The position numbers and the translations under genes were made by a program. A stretch of DNA of 64,000 nt, from the NCBI RefSeq assembly GCF_000317205.1, contig NZ_AJLK01000150.1:38484-102483 (forward strand), given 5' to 3'. Source of the DNA: Fischerella muscicola PCC 7414 (GTDB lineage: Bacteria; Cyanobacteriota; Cyanobacteriia; Cyanobacteriales; Nostocaceae). This document shows, piece after piece, positions 34,006-43,535 of this stretch. Position 1 is the stretch's first letter, and every line of letters begins with the position of its first letter. The notes under the pieces are model-generated. The model searched no databases, was not told the DNA's origin, and saw only the letters and a program-made list of their open reading frames with translations.

Positions 34006-36237
34006 CTAACTATTTTTTGGCTGGAGAAGTGGACGTAAACCGTTGACTCCCGCAACGACTGTGGAGCCATTGTTAACTACTGTTGCCGCTAAAGGATTTA
34101 GACCAAAGAAAACGGCTACCATCAAAGCAGCTAAGTTAGGAATGGCAATAATGCCCGTATTTTGCTGAATTAATTGCTTGGTTTGGCGAGCGATCGCGAT
34201 CGCTTCTAGTAAGCCATGCAAGTTATTGTGCATCAGTACCACGTCTGCTGTTTCACGAGCAATATCGGAACCGTTGGCGAAGGAAACGGAAACATCAGCG
34301 TATGCTAAGGCAGGCGAATCATTGATGCCATCACCAACAAATGCAACTGTTTTGTTTTGTTCGTGTAATTCACGGACAACTGTTGCTTTCTGCTCAGGAA
34401 AAGCTTCGGCGTGGGTATTGATTGGGGCAATGCCAAGCTGAGCGGCTACAGCACTAGCAGTCTGCTTGTTGTCTCCGGTTAGCATGTGTACTTCCACATT
34501 TTCGACCGTTAACAGTCTGCTAATGACTTCGCGGCTTTCGGGACGCAAAAGGTCACTATATTCTATTATACCTAAAAGTTGACCGTTGCTGCCAACATAA
34601 ATTGCCGAAGCAGGTTTTTGGCGTCCCTCCAAACCAGACATATCCACTTCTTGCAGACGCAGAAAACGTTCACTACCCACAAAAACTGTCTCGCCGTCAA
34701 TCTCTGCTTTTACACCCAAGCCCAATTGATAGTCCCACTTGCTACGTGGCAGCATTTCAACTTTGTGAGCTTCGGCGTAGCGCATGACTGCTTCTGCAAC
34801 TGGATGAGTTAGGCGTTGTTCCGCAGTTGCTGCAAGTTGCAGTACCCGCACAGAAGAAACGGCAGGATTCAAACTTTCTACACCAACAACAGCAGCTTCG
34901 CCTTGAGTCAAAGTACCAGTTTTATCAAAAACAATGGTATCTACTTGTGCCAGCTGCTCTAATGCCCTACCACTGCGGATGAGAACACCGCGCTGGGCTG
35001 CATGAGTGAGGGCTGCTAAAACTGTAGTTGGTACTGATACACGAATACCCGTAGCAAAGTCTAAGGTGAGGACACTGGCTGCTCGTGCTGGGTTACGAGT
35101 CAGGGCAAATACTGCTGTTCCTAGTAGCAAAGTTGGCAGGACTGTTCTTTGTGCTACTGTCGCTGCATAGTTTTCCATCCGGGTATCGTGGACGGGAGCT
35201 TGCTCCATTAACTGCAAGCTTTTACCCGCAAGAGTATCGTGACCGACTTTTTCGGTCAAAATATACATGCGTCCTTCCCTGACCAAGGTAGAAGCAAAAA
35301 CGTTTTGTCCCTTAGTTTTTAATACAGGTACAGACTCACCAGTCAGTTTTTGTTCATCTAGCAGCGCTTTCCCCCGCAATATCTTACCGTCAACTGGGAC
35401 TTGTTCTCCTGGATAGACGATGACGATATCACCGCGCTGCACTTCGTGAATGGGAATTTGTTGCTTTTGAGCATCTCGTTCTACCCAGGCGAATTGCCCC
35501 AAGGAACTGAGCAGGTCTAAAGTTTGCTGTGCGGAACAACGAGCAGTGCGATCGCGAATTTTTTCACCAATATCAATTAAACTCAACATCAATGCTGGGG
35601 CGAGAAATCTACCTTGAATCGTGGTAATTGCGATCGCGATCAAATCCAAAAAGTCTATATTCAGTTTTCGTTCTACCGTAATTCCTTTCCAAGCGCGTTG
35701 GAGAACAGGCAAGGTGGCAAGAGAAATGGTTCCTACCATGAAAATAGGTGAAATGGGTAATCCCAAAGGGCCACCCAGCACGGCTAAAGCAGTAGCAGCC
35801 CCAGAAAGTTGTAATCCAGGCCAGGATGTTTCCGTTGCTTTTGTTGTTTTGTGCTTTGTCGGTTTCAAAACTACAACTTCTGCTGCGGATTGAAATACAT
35901 GCCCCAGATGATGGCGTAGCTTAAATTCTGAGACTGTTTTGGGATTATAAGTAACAGCAACTGATGCAGCAGCTGGCTTGAGTCGAAAAGATGTAACTAA
36001 CGCATCTGCTTCTAGCAGAACTTGGAGGCGCTGTGCGTAGTCGGGATTGTGACGCAAGCGAGGTACTCGTAATCTTATTCTTCCCGGAATTGCATGGATA
36101 ACACTGTAATCTACTTTGGGAAGATGCGTGCGTGAATGTCCCTTGTGTTCTATAAAATGGGCTTTCCCATTCTTTTGGGTCAAATTCAGTTGGGATTGAC
36201 CTGTGGAGGATGGTAGACCCACCTTAACTTGTACCAT
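34006..36237 (-). CDS. Atypical P1B-type ATPase with N-terminal HMA_2 domain and no CPC motif
   Basis: About 743 residues. Residues 43-115 form an HMA_2 domain with the IPGRIRLRVPRL motif and no C-x-x-C. The P-type machinery is intact: TGES (299-302), DKTGT with phosphorylated D438, the HP dipeptide in RLTHPVAEAV, and VGDGINDSPALAYADV. The membrane metal-binding motif, normally CPC or SPC, is replaced by DFATGIRVSVP (393-403), so no cysteine is in that helix. Substrate therefore cannot be assigned as Cu or Zn/Cd. I start at ATG 36237, where GAGAGAAGCA precedes as in the neighbouring gene; a start 26 codons upstream is possible. Confidence 0.85.
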   Translation of the reverse strand: MVQVKVGLPSSTGQSQLNLTQKNGKAHFIEHKGHSRTHLPKVDYSVIHAIPGRIRLRVPRLRHNPDYAQRLQVLLEADALVTSFRLKPAAASVAVTYNPKTVSEFKLRHHLGHVFQSAAEVVVLKPTKHKTTKATETSWPGLQLSGAATALAVLGGPLGLPISPIFMVGTISLATLPVLQRAWKGITVERKLNIDFLDLIAIAITTIQGRFLAPALMLSLIDIGEKIRDRTARCSAQQTLDLLSSLGQFAWVERDAQKQQIPIHEVQRGDIVIVYPGEQVPVDGKILRGKALLDEQKLTGESVPVLKTKGQNVFASTLVREGRMYILTEKVGHDTLAGKSLQLMEQAPVHDTRMENYAATVAQRTVLPTLLLGTAVFALTRNPARAASVLTLDFATGIRVSVPTTVLAALTHAAQRGVLIRSGRALEQLAQVDTIVFDKTGTLTQGEAAVVGVESLNPAVSSVRVLQLAATAEQRLTHPVAEAVMRYAEAHKVEMLPRSKWDYQLGLGVKAEIDGETVFVGSERFLRLQEVDMSGLEGRQKPASAIYVGSNGQLLGIIEYSDLLRPESREVISRLLTVENVEVHMLTGDNKQTASAVAAQLGIAPINTHAEAFPEQKATVVRELHEQNKTVAFVGDGINDSPALAYADVSVSFANGSDIARETADVVLMHNNLHGLLEAIAIARQTKQLIQQNTGIIAIPNLAALMVAVFFGLNPLAATVVNNGSTVVAGVNGLRPLLQPKNS

Positions 36238-36624
36238 TGCTTCTCTCTCATACAAAAATATTGGTGAACATTGGCGACGAGAAGACAGTTTGTAGTGAGC
36301 GCTGTCTTCGCTCATTGAGGACTAAAGTCCTGACTACAAACAATAATCTTCAAGTCTTTAAATTTAAGAGTCGATATCTTGCAAAAATCAGAATAATTCT
36401 TAATTACGTAGACGCGTAGCCGCTTCCGTAAGGTACACTCATGGCACACAGATGCACACAGATGGATATGGATTTTATCGGTGTTTATCGGTGTTTATCG
36501 GTGTTCGTTTTTTGAAAATAGACTTTTGCAAAAGGTCTAGTAGTCAGTCAAGAGCGCATCTTCGCTTGGGTTTAAGTCTCCCACTATACGCCTGTTCACT
36601 GATTTAGTAGATTGGTTAGAAAAT
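36238..36624. repeat. 387-bp repeat-bearing gap inside the HMA_2 cluster
   Basis: No gene. It has CACAGATG words (36438-36465) and a run TTTATCGGTG x3 (about 36477-36507), members of the decamer family. It may hold a separate promoter for the ATPase gene. Confidence 0.6.
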
Positions 36625-37938
36625 TTAGGCAACTGCCACATCACTGGCAGATTGCAGCAGATTTGCTAAATGTGAGATTGCAGCTTCCAAAACACTGCTA
36701 TCACGGTCTTTAGTATTAGCTTTCACCGCAGATTTGTATGTGATGACAACTGATGCTGCGGCACGGTTAATTCGTTCGCCGATGACCGTTGGATCTGCTT
36801 GTAATAAAGCCTCTAAGCGTTGCACATACTGCGGATCTTTTGCGATTCGAGGCACATGAAACCGAATTCTTCCCGGAATGACATGAGCAACGCTATAAGC
36901 TACTTTGGCTGATGGCTTTGCTTGCTGTTCAGTTTTCTGGGGAAGTACGGCAGATTTAGGGCGAGACGAGGACACTGGCAGGACTTGAATACCTATGCAA
37001 TCAACCCTTCTGCCTTCTGCCTCTTTGAAGCTCAGATCGGAGGCTTCCTCCGCTGTGACTTCTCTGTGCCTTCTGCCTTCTTTACTTTCTTTAGGCAACT
37101 TTCTACTCAGCAGAAATTTGTGTTCTGTGATGGTTGCAACTACAATTTTCTTAACAGCAGTGACGTTAAAATGTCTGCTAACTGGAGTAGGGGAAGGTGC
37201 AGGGAGAACTGACAATTTCTCCTCGTCTTGTTGTCTGTTTTCTGTGTGGTTGACTGTTGGGTATGAAGTCGTTGGTTGTATAGTTGCTGGCTCTGCTGTA
37301 CCAGATTGAATCAGATCAATTAGATGCGATCGCATCTCACTATCTGAAATTTCTCCAGATTTGTACATTACCACAATAGACGCGGCAGTGATATTTATTT
37401 GCACCTTCGTAACCAATGCCTCTGCTTTCAACAACTTTACAAGACGCTCTTGATATTTTTCATCTGTGGAAATGCGAGGAACACAAAACCCAACTTGTCC
37501 TGGCATTGCATAGGTAATGCTGTAAGTTTCTTTTGCCATTCCAAGTTCAGTTTGTTTCTGAGTTTTGGGATAGGAATTTACTGGTTGAATCGTTGCTGGC
37601 TCTTTGACTCCAGATTGAATCAGATCAATTAGATGCGATCGCATCTCACTATCTGACATTTTCCCAGACTTATAAGTTACTACCACAGAAGCGGCGGTAA
37701 TATTGACTTGCACATCTATGACTAAAGCTTCTGCTTTCAGCAACTTTACAAGACGTTCCAGGTAGCTTTGATCTCTGGAAATACGGGGTACGCAAAACCC
37801 GACTTGTCCTGGCATTGCATAGGTGATGCTGTAAATTTCCTGGGGTGATCGCTCTTCAGGGCGATCAGTTTGTTGCGTAACTCTTAGCTGGGTTTTTTTT
37901 TCTGGGATAGACGCCAGTCCTAACCTTGATCCAACCAT
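36625..37938 (-). CDS. Protein with three HMA_2 domains, two of them tandem duplicates
   Basis: A 437-residue protein. Residues 35-110 and 145-220 are near-identical repeats (YSITYAMPGQVGFCVPRIS, RLVKLLKAEALV, SDSEMRSHLIDLIQSG). The usual PGRIRLRV motif has become PGQVGFCV, each with one cysteine. The third unit (about 350-425) keeps YSVAHVIPGRIRFHVPRIAKD. Between lies a low-complexity linker. No membrane helix is seen, so it is probably cytosolic. The start has GGAGG upstream (GGAGGAAAGCA). It is 15 bp from the preceding gene, a likely operon. Confidence 0.78.
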   Translation of the reverse strand: MVGSRLGLASIPEKKTQLRVTQQTDRPEERSPQEIYSITYAMPGQVGFCVPRISRDQSYLERLVKLLKAEALVIDVQVNITAASVVVTYKSGKMSDSEMRSHLIDLIQSGVKEPATIQPVNSYPKTQKQTELGMAKETYSITYAMPGQVGFCVPRISTDEKYQERLVKLLKAEALVTKVQINITAASIVVMYKSGEISDSEMRSHLIDLIQSGTAEPATIQPTTSYPTVNHTENRQQDEEKLSVLPAPSPTPVSRHFNVTAVKKIVVATITEHKFLLSRKLPKESKEGRRHREVTAEEASDLSFKEAEGRRVDCIGIQVLPVSSSRPKSAVLPQKTEQQAKPSAKVAYSVAHVIPGRIRFHVPRIAKDPQYVQRLEALLQADPTVIGERINRAAASVVITYKSAVKANTKDRDSSVLEAAISHLANLLQSASDVAVA

Positions 37939-37953
37939 TGCTTTCCTCCCTCC

Positions 37954-39129
37954 TCAGTCCGGGGCTGCATTAATAGGAAAGTTCGCCATAAAGGCGAGAG
38001 CATAAGACAAAGCAGGGGCTTTGAATGTAGCCCATAAACCAGTTACCTCTGGTGTAGGTTCCACTGTTGCTGTTCGGAATTCTTCTGGTTTGCTCGACTC
38101 AGTAACTGGCTTGGCAATTGGGTGCGTATGAGCGTCTTTTTCTGTGACTCGCGGTGCAGCCTGCTGTGCTAGCTGCATTAAACCAATCCAGTGACCTGCT
38201 GCAATATTGCTTGGTTGATATGCGATCGCCACTGATGCAGCATCACAATTAACACGTACGTTTGTAACCTGGGGATCAGCTTTCAGCAATCTTTCCAAGC
38301 GTGTTGCGTAATCTCGATCTTGAGCTAGTTTTGGTACACTCAGCCGGATACGCCCCGGAATTGCATGGACAATGTTGCAAGTAATCTTTGCATTGTCCGC
38401 AGTGCCTGTTGAGAATAACTCTTGTTTGGTAGGTGCGATTTGCTCCACTTTTGCTAAAGAGGATTGCGATGTAACCTGATGTTTTTTTGTTGATTGTGTT
38501 GCAGAAGCTGTATTCAATTTTTTATTCTTTTTAGTTCCGAATAATTGAGGTTCTATATAGTCAATCACACGTCGGGTGGCATCTGCTGTAATCATGTATA
38601 CCGGAATTGCTGCCAACCCATTGATTCCCAGTGCCCCTGTCACCCCCAGTCCTGCAAATAAAGGAATAAAGGAAAGTCCTTGCTCTTTCCAAAATTCTGC
38701 TGATTTCCAAGCAGCGAAGGGATCGGTATTAGTTTGTGAATCAGAAGTAGCTTGATATTGCTGAATGCCAAACTCTTGAAGTCTTGCCAACATCAGTGGC
38801 AAAGGCAGCCTACCTTCATCAAATTTAACCACTAAACTACTAGTTTTGTGATTAGTGGTGACTTGTGTTACACCATTATGCTGCCGTAATTCCTGGGATA
38901 AACTTTCCAGTATCGAGTTATGACTGACGTCAGTGGCACGAATTCGCACCCGCCCTTGGCTAACATGAATAATTTTTAGACCGCTCAGCCCTAATTGTGC
39001 CGTTGACCGTGTAGATACTTCACCCTTGTGATTATCAACTTCATCGCTTTGCTGATGAGCAAAGATTAAGCCAGAAGATTGTTGCAGCGGTTGACTTAAC
39101 CCCTTGCGACTACTAATAGTATTTGTCAT
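37954..39129 (-). CDS. Protein with two HMA_2-like domains and a central hydrophobic segment
   Basis: A 391-residue protein. An N-terminal HMA_2-like unit (about 48-125: LKIIHVSQGRVRIRATDVSH) is followed by a hydrophobic region (SFIPLFAGLGVTGALGINGLAAIPVYMITADA), then a second unit (about 250-330: NIVHAIPGRIRLSVPKLAQDRDYATRLERLLKADPQV). The central segment could anchor it to a membrane. First gene of the same-strand HMA_2 cluster, 95 bp downstream of def; whether def is part of the transcript is uncertain. Confidence 0.75.
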   Translation of the reverse strand: MTNTISSRKGLSQPLQQSSGLIFAHQQSDEVDNHKGEVSTRSTAQLGLSGLKIIHVSQGRVRIRATDVSHNSILESLSQELRQHNGVTQVTTNHKTSSLVVKFDEGRLPLPLMLARLQEFGIQQYQATSDSQTNTDPFAAWKSAEFWKEQGLSFIPLFAGLGVTGALGINGLAAIPVYMITADATRRVIDYIEPQLFGTKKNKKLNTASATQSTKKHQVTSQSSLAKVEQIAPTKQELFSTGTADNAKITCNIVHAIPGRIRLSVPKLAQDRDYATRLERLLKADPQVTNVRVNCDAASVAIAYQPSNIAAGHWIGLMQLAQQAAPRVTEKDAHTHPIAKPVTESSKPEEFRTATVEPTPEVTGLWATFKAPALSYALAFMANFPINAAPD

Positions 39130-39224
39130 TTACCCAATAGCTACCTCAAAGCCAAAAGGTTAACATCAGATTAAATCTAACTTAAATTTCCACCTGCTGT
39201 ATAGCTCTTTAGAATTATTTATTG

Positions 39225-39755
39225 TCAAATCTTGTTAACAATTAATTTTTGATACTCGTGATCAGTGACAATATCTAAATTGCTTTCCAAGCGGTCTAAA
39301 AATACTATACCATCAAAATGATCGTATTCGTGTTGAAAGATCCGAGCAACAAAATTAGTTAACAATTGCCTTTGTATCTTGCCGTTTCTGTCGGTGTATT
39401 CAACTTCTATTGCCTCATACCTTGGTACTAAACCCCTAATACCAGGAATGCTCAAGCAACCTTCCCAATCTTTGATCATTGTACTCGAATGAGCGATAAT
39501 CCGGGGATTAATCATGGCCGTGGGTTCCATATGTGGGGCATGGGGATACCTGGGATTAGGGCGTGACGCCACAATCATCACACGATATGATTGGGCAATT
39601 TGAGGGGCAGCAATGCCTACACCATTGGACTCAGCAACTGTAGCCATTAAATCGTCAATCACCGTCTGAACTGTTTCATCTTGGATATCTTCAACTTCAG
39701 TTGCTTTTTGACGAAGTATGGGATTACCTAATTGAATAATTGGGAGTAATGCCAT
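39225..39755 (-). CDS. def: Peptide deformylase
   Basis: A 176-residue Fe2+/Zn2+ hydrolase. The three signature motifs are present: GVGIAAPQIAQ, EGCLSIPGIRG with the metal-binding cysteine, and FQHEYDHFDG with the HExxH pair. It removes the formyl group from nascent N-termini at the ribosome. Length is usual. No formyltransferase or methionyl-tRNA partner gene is adjacent. Confidence 0.96.
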   Translation of the reverse strand: MALLPIIQLGNPILRQKATEVEDIQDETVQTVIDDLMATVAESNGVGIAAPQIAQSYRVMIVASRPNPRYPHAPHMEPTAMINPRIIAHSSTMIKDWEGCLSIPGIRGLVPRYEAIEVEYTDRNGKIQRQLLTNFVARIFQHEYDHFDGIVFLDRLESNLDIVTDHEYQKLIVNKI

Positions 39756-40125
39756 TTTGGATTTTGGATTGGAACAACTTAATCTCGGTATAGGTTTTTT
39801 AAATCTATCGGTCGCAATAATTTTTCAAATTGGTGTATTTCAACCATTATCTCAAGCTCCTAATTATGACTATCAAAAATTATAAGTTATTAAATCTTTT
39901 TATTCATAATTCACGCCTGATGTGAATAGATATAGAGACTTATGTTCCTTACGTCTGGTAAAAAATTATTATTTTTAGAAATCGACCACCGATACACACC
40001 GATAAACACAGATGACACAGATGGATTTCCCGTAGCTGGTTAGGTGGTAACTGGTATGTTGACTATTCCCCATAATCTATTACCGGCTTTTTTAATTCAC
40101 AGTCTTACGTAATTCATCATTCATA
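39756..40125. other. 370-bp intergenic region between htrA and def
   Basis: No gene supported. It contains reversed decamers ACACAGATG and ACACCGATA (39985-40024). The def promoter should lie within its left part. Confidence 0.6.
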
Positions 40126-41406
40126 TTAGCTTTCACGCTGAACTGGCAAAGGAGCAGGTCTGACTGCAACTTGCAAATTTCGTCCATCGCGTTGTACTTG
40201 TATTTGTAAAGGAATTCCTATTCTACTGTTTTCTACTAATTTTTGCACTTGTTCAACATCAGTCACAGGCTGGTTATTGATACTCTGAATTACATCACCT
40301 TCTCTTAATCCAGCATTGGCTGCGGGAGAGCGTGCTATAACAGCAATCAGTAAAACCCCTTTATCCGTTGCCAGATTAATACCTAATTTACTGATTCTTT
40401 CTCTAATTTCGGGTGTCAGCGTCGCCATTTGAATACCCAAATAGGGATGATCCACTTTCCCGTTAGCAATTAATTCTTGGGCAATTCTTTGTGCCGTATT
40501 GATGGGAATAGCAAAGCCCAAGCCTTGAGCGCCGCGAATAATGGCAGTGTTCATAGCAATAACTTCACCACGAACATTTAGTAAAGGGCCACCAGAGTTA
40601 CCAGGATTAATAGCAGCGTCAGTTTGAATATAATCAACACGTTTGTCGCTAGCACCGATCGCACTACCAGAACGTCCTGTGGCGCTAATAATTCCAGAGG
40701 TTACAGTATTGTCTAAACCCAGAGGATTACCAATTGCAATCACTGCTTCTCCTGGCTGTACAACATCAGAATTACCTAGAGCAATAGTAGGCAAATTTTG
40801 GGTATCAATTGTCACTACAGCTACATCTGTGACTGGATCTTCCCCTATGACTCTTCCGTCAAAAGTCCTGCCATCTTTTAATCTTACCGTTACCGTATCA
40901 GCACCATTAACTACATGAGAATTGGTTAAAATTTGACCATTGGCACTGATAATAAAACCAGAACCACTACCCCGTTCGACTCGCTGTCTAGGCTGTAGTT
41001 CTTCGCCAAAGAACCGCCGGAAAAATGGATCGCCAAATTCATCTGGCGCTGGTGAGGTGATCGTTCTAGCAGAATCTATGCGAACCACCGCAGACCCTAC
41101 CTTTTGTACTACATTCACTACAAAATTGGGATCTCCAGATGATTGCAAAATAGGAGGCGGAGCGGGAGCAGGGGCGCTTGTCGGGTTTTGCGCTTGAGAA
41201 TTGGGTGTTTGATTCCCTGGCATATTCACTGGTAGGGAACAGCCCCCAAGGGATACAATTGCTACGCTACCCAGTAGCAGGAACCGCATAGAAGACATGG
41301 GGAATTTATTAAACACCCTCTGCGCGTCTTGCAAAACCGTATCTGTTAACTTACTTAATTCTGTATTAAGATTTATTGTTTGCAAGTCATTGTCTGGTTT
41401 CTTCAT
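40126..41406 (-). CDS. HtrA/DegP-family periplasmic serine protease
   Basis: A 426-residue HtrA-type protease with catalytic triad H164 ([12 protein letters not shown]), D194 (DPVTDVAVV) and S271 ([11 protein letters not shown]). One PDZ domain follows (about 330-415: [17 protein letters not shown]). The N-terminus has a hydrophobic segment ending LGGC (C56), suggesting a lipoprotein, followed by a proline-rich linker. It degrades misfolded envelope proteins. Cyanobacteria carry three paralogues (HhoA, HhoB, HtrA) and I cannot say which this is. It is divergent from dnaA. Confidence 0.92.
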   Translation of the reverse strand: MKKPDNDLQTINLNTELSKLTDTVLQDAQRVFNKFPMSSMRFLLLGSVAIVSLGGCSLPVNMPGNQTPNSQAQNPTSAPAPAPPPILQSSGDPNFVVNVVQKVGSAVVRIDSARTITSPAPDEFGDPFFRRFFGEELQPRQRVERGSGSGFIISANGQILTNSHVVNGADTVTVRLKDGRTFDGRVIGEDPVTDVAVVTIDTQNLPTIALGNSDVVQPGEAVIAIGNPLGLDNTVTSGIISATGRSGSAIGASDKRVDYIQTDAAINPGNSGGPLLNVRGEVIAMNTAIIRGAQGLGFAIPINTAQRIAQELIANGKVDHPYLGIQMATLTPEIRERISKLGINLATDKGVLLIAVIARSPAANAGLREGDVIQSINNQPVTDVEQVQKLVENSRIGIPLQIQVQRDGRNLQVAVRPAPLPVQRES

Positions 41407-41572
41407 CCGTGCTTACTTCTCCATGTGAATGTGTCAGTGGTAGGATATTGCCTACCGGGGGAGTCCAAACAAAGATTACAACTTAAAAGCATATTCCTGG
41501 TCTAGAGTAGCTGAATGTTAAATTGGTGCTTGCTTATATTATTGTGACGATTACCAGCAAAGGTGGTAGATA

Positions 41573-42946
41573 ATGGCAATTCCCATAGATAATCTGTGGA
41601 GTCAGGTTCTGGAACGCTTGCAGCTAGAGCTATCTCGTCCCACCTTTGAAACTTGGATCAAAACTGCTAGCGCTGAACGACTGGAAAATAACTATTTAGT
41701 CATTCGTACTCCCAACCCCTTTGCCCGTAATTGGCTGCAAAAATATTACATTAAGACAATTACTAATGTTGTTCAGGATATTTTGGGTCATCCTGTAGAA
41801 ATTTATATTACTGTTGCTCAGGGTGATGATGTGTCTCAGTTAACAGACAAAGAAGGAACTTTATCATTACCACCTCCGACCATTATTTCGGACAATGCTG
41901 TTAAAAATCCGCCCAAAACCACTGAATTAAATCCAAAATATGTATTTTCACGCTTTGTAGTCGGAGCCAACAATCGCATGGCTCACGCTGCGGCTTTGGC
42001 AGTTGCGGAATCACCTGGTAGAGAATTTAACCCCTTGTTTTTATGTGGTGGTGTAGGTTTAGGTAAAACTCACCTGATGCAGGCGATCGGGCATTATCGC
42101 TTAGAAATTTGCCCAGATTCAAAAATATTTTATGTTTCGACCGAACAGTTTACTAATGATTTAATCACTGCTATTCGCAAAGACAGTATGCAAAGTTTTC
42201 GCGAACACTACCGAGCAGCAGATTTGATTTTAGTTGATGATATTCAGTTTATTGAGGGTAAAGAATATACCCAAGAAGAGTTTTTTCATACATTTAATAC
42301 TTTACATGAAGCTGGTAAGCAAGTTGTGATTGCTTCTGATCGCCCTCCTAATAAAATTCCTCGTCTGCAAGAACGTCTAAGTTCTCGGTTTGCAATGGGC
42401 TTGATTGCTGATATTCAACCGCCAGATTTAGAAACTAGAATGGCTATTCTACAAAAAAAAGCCGAGTATGAAAATATCCGGCTACCGGAGGATGTAATTG
42501 AATATATTGCCTCTAATTACACCTCAAATATTAGAGAACTGGAAGGAGCATTTATTCGGGCGCTGGCATATGTTTCTATTTGGGGTTTATCCATGACGGT
42601 AGAAAATATTGCACCTGTACTGGAACCTCCTACTCAAAAGGTAGAAGCAACCCCAGAAACAATTTTAACCATCATCGCCGATGAGTTTAATGTGACGATT
42701 GACGACCTCAAAGGCAACTCACGACGGCGAGAAATTAGTTGGGCTCGTCAGATAGGAATGTATCTAATGCGGCAGCACACGGATTTAAGTTTGCCTAGAA
42801 TAGGAGAGGAATTTGGTGGTAAAGACCACACAACGGTTATGTATAGTTGTGAGAAAATTACGCAATTAAAAGAAACAGATCAAAACTTAGGACAAACACT
42901 ACGTCAACTGAGCGATCGCATTAATATGACAAGCCGACCTAAGTAG
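41573..42946 (+). CDS. dnaA: Chromosomal replication initiator DnaA
   Basis: A 457-residue initiator. Domain I (1-80: [23 protein letters not shown]) self-assembles; domain III has Walker [10 protein letters not shown] (159-167) and Walker [12 protein letters not shown]; domain IV ends with [22 protein letters not shown], the DnaA-box-binding helix-turn-helix. The origin lies just downstream (43.2-43.4 kb) between dnaA and dnaN, the common bacterial arrangement; in some cyanobacteria dnaA is dispensable, so origin use needs experiment. Confidence 0.97.
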   Translation: MAIPIDNLWSQVLERLQLELSRPTFETWIKTASAERLENNYLVIRTPNPFARNWLQKYYIKTITNVVQDILGHPVEIYITVAQGDDVSQLTDKEGTLSLPPPTIISDNAVKNPPKTTELNPKYVFSRFVVGANNRMAHAAALAVAESPGREFNPLFLCGGVGLGKTHLMQAIGHYRLEICPDSKIFYVSTEQFTNDLITAIRKDSMQSFREHYRAADLILVDDIQFIEGKEYTQEEFFHTFNTLHEAGKQVVIASDRPPNKIPRLQERLSSRFAMGLIADIQPPDLETRMAILQKKAEYENIRLPEDVIEYIASNYTSNIRELEGAFIRALAYVSIWGLSMTVENIAPVLEPPTQKVEATPETILTIIADEFNVTIDDLKGNSRRREISWARQIGMYLMRQHTDLSLPRIGEEFGGKDHTTVMYSCEKITQLKETDQNLGQTLRQLSDRINMTSRPK

Positions 42947-42967
42947 AAGGACAAGGAGGACAAGGGA

Positions 42968-43062
42968 GATGGGGTGATGGGGTGATGGGGTGATGGGGTG
43001 ATGGGGTGATGGGGTGATGGGGTGATGGGGTGATGGGGTGATGGGGTGATGGGGTGATGGGG
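42968..43062. repeat. 8-bp tandem repeat GATGGGGT (about 11-12 copies)
   Basis: Unit GATGGGGT repeated with almost no variation. Starts 22 bp after the dnaA stop. Four-G runs every eight bases could form a G-quadruplex on the plus strand. Confidence 0.95.
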
Positions 43063-43083
43063 AGACAATTAACTACTAACCAC

Positions 43084-43113
43084 TGTACAGACGTGCCATG
43101 GCACGTCTGTACA
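43084..43113. repeat. Perfect 30-bp palindrome left of oriC
   Basis: TGTACAGACGTGCCA followed by its exact reverse complement, centred at 43098/43099. Confidence 0.95.
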
Positions 43114-43266
43114 ACCACTAACAACCAACAATCAACAACCAACAACCAACAATCAACTAAATCATTAAGTGAACTATCCACTCACCACTAACAACCAACA
43201 ATCAACAACCAACAATCAACTAAATTATTAAGTGAACTATAAAAAACTATTAAGAATAAATTAGAT

Positions 43267-43387
43267 TGTGGAAAATCCCTAATTAATTGTGGAAAACTCA
43301 TAAAAATCCTGTGGAAAACTTAATTAAGTATAATTATCCTGTGGAAAAACTAGAGAGATTTTCCACATATTTTCCACAATTTCCACA
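43267..43387. other. Putative replication origin (oriC): DnaA-box cluster
   Basis: Four TGTGGAAAA boxes (43267-43275, 43288-43296, 43310-43318, 43340-43348) face two TTTTCCACA boxes (43359-43367, 43370-43378), with a near-match ATTTCCACA at 43379-43387. The boxes are in an AT-rich setting (AATTAAT, TTAATTAAG, TATAATTAT between boxes) that can serve as unwinding element. Location between dnaA and dnaN fits the usual origin. Confidence 0.88.
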
Positions 43388-43408
43388 TACTGTAGTTAGT
43401 GGTTGTAC

Positions 43409-43430
43409 CAGACGTGCCATGGCACGTCTG
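43409..43430. repeat. 22-bp palindrome right of oriC
   Basis: Core CAGACGTGCCA and its reverse complement, the same core as the 30-bp palindrome at 43084-43113; an extra C breaks the outer symmetry here. Confidence 0.9.
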
Positions 43431-43535
43431 TACAGTGGTTAGTAGTTCTTTAAAATATTTACTCCCCCCACTGCCCATTGCCCTAACCTTGCCTAACGGT
43501 GTTACCATATCCAAGCACACCAGCTAACTTTGACT

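Larger units (their letters stand above)
42947..43535. other. dnaA-dnaN intergenic region containing the origin
   Basis: 589 bp without a gene. Left: 8-bp tandem GATGGGGT repeat (42968-43062). Centre: ACTAACAACCAACAATCAAC low complexity and a 30-bp palindrome (43084-43113). Right: DnaA-box cluster (43267-43387), second palindrome (43409-43430) and the dnaN leader. Confidence 0.85.

Noticed and set aside
42968..43062. Tandem GATGGGGT block as a CRISPR or origin iteron set
   Set aside because: Unit is 8 bp with no spacer and has no DnaA-box content; a simple tandem repeat.
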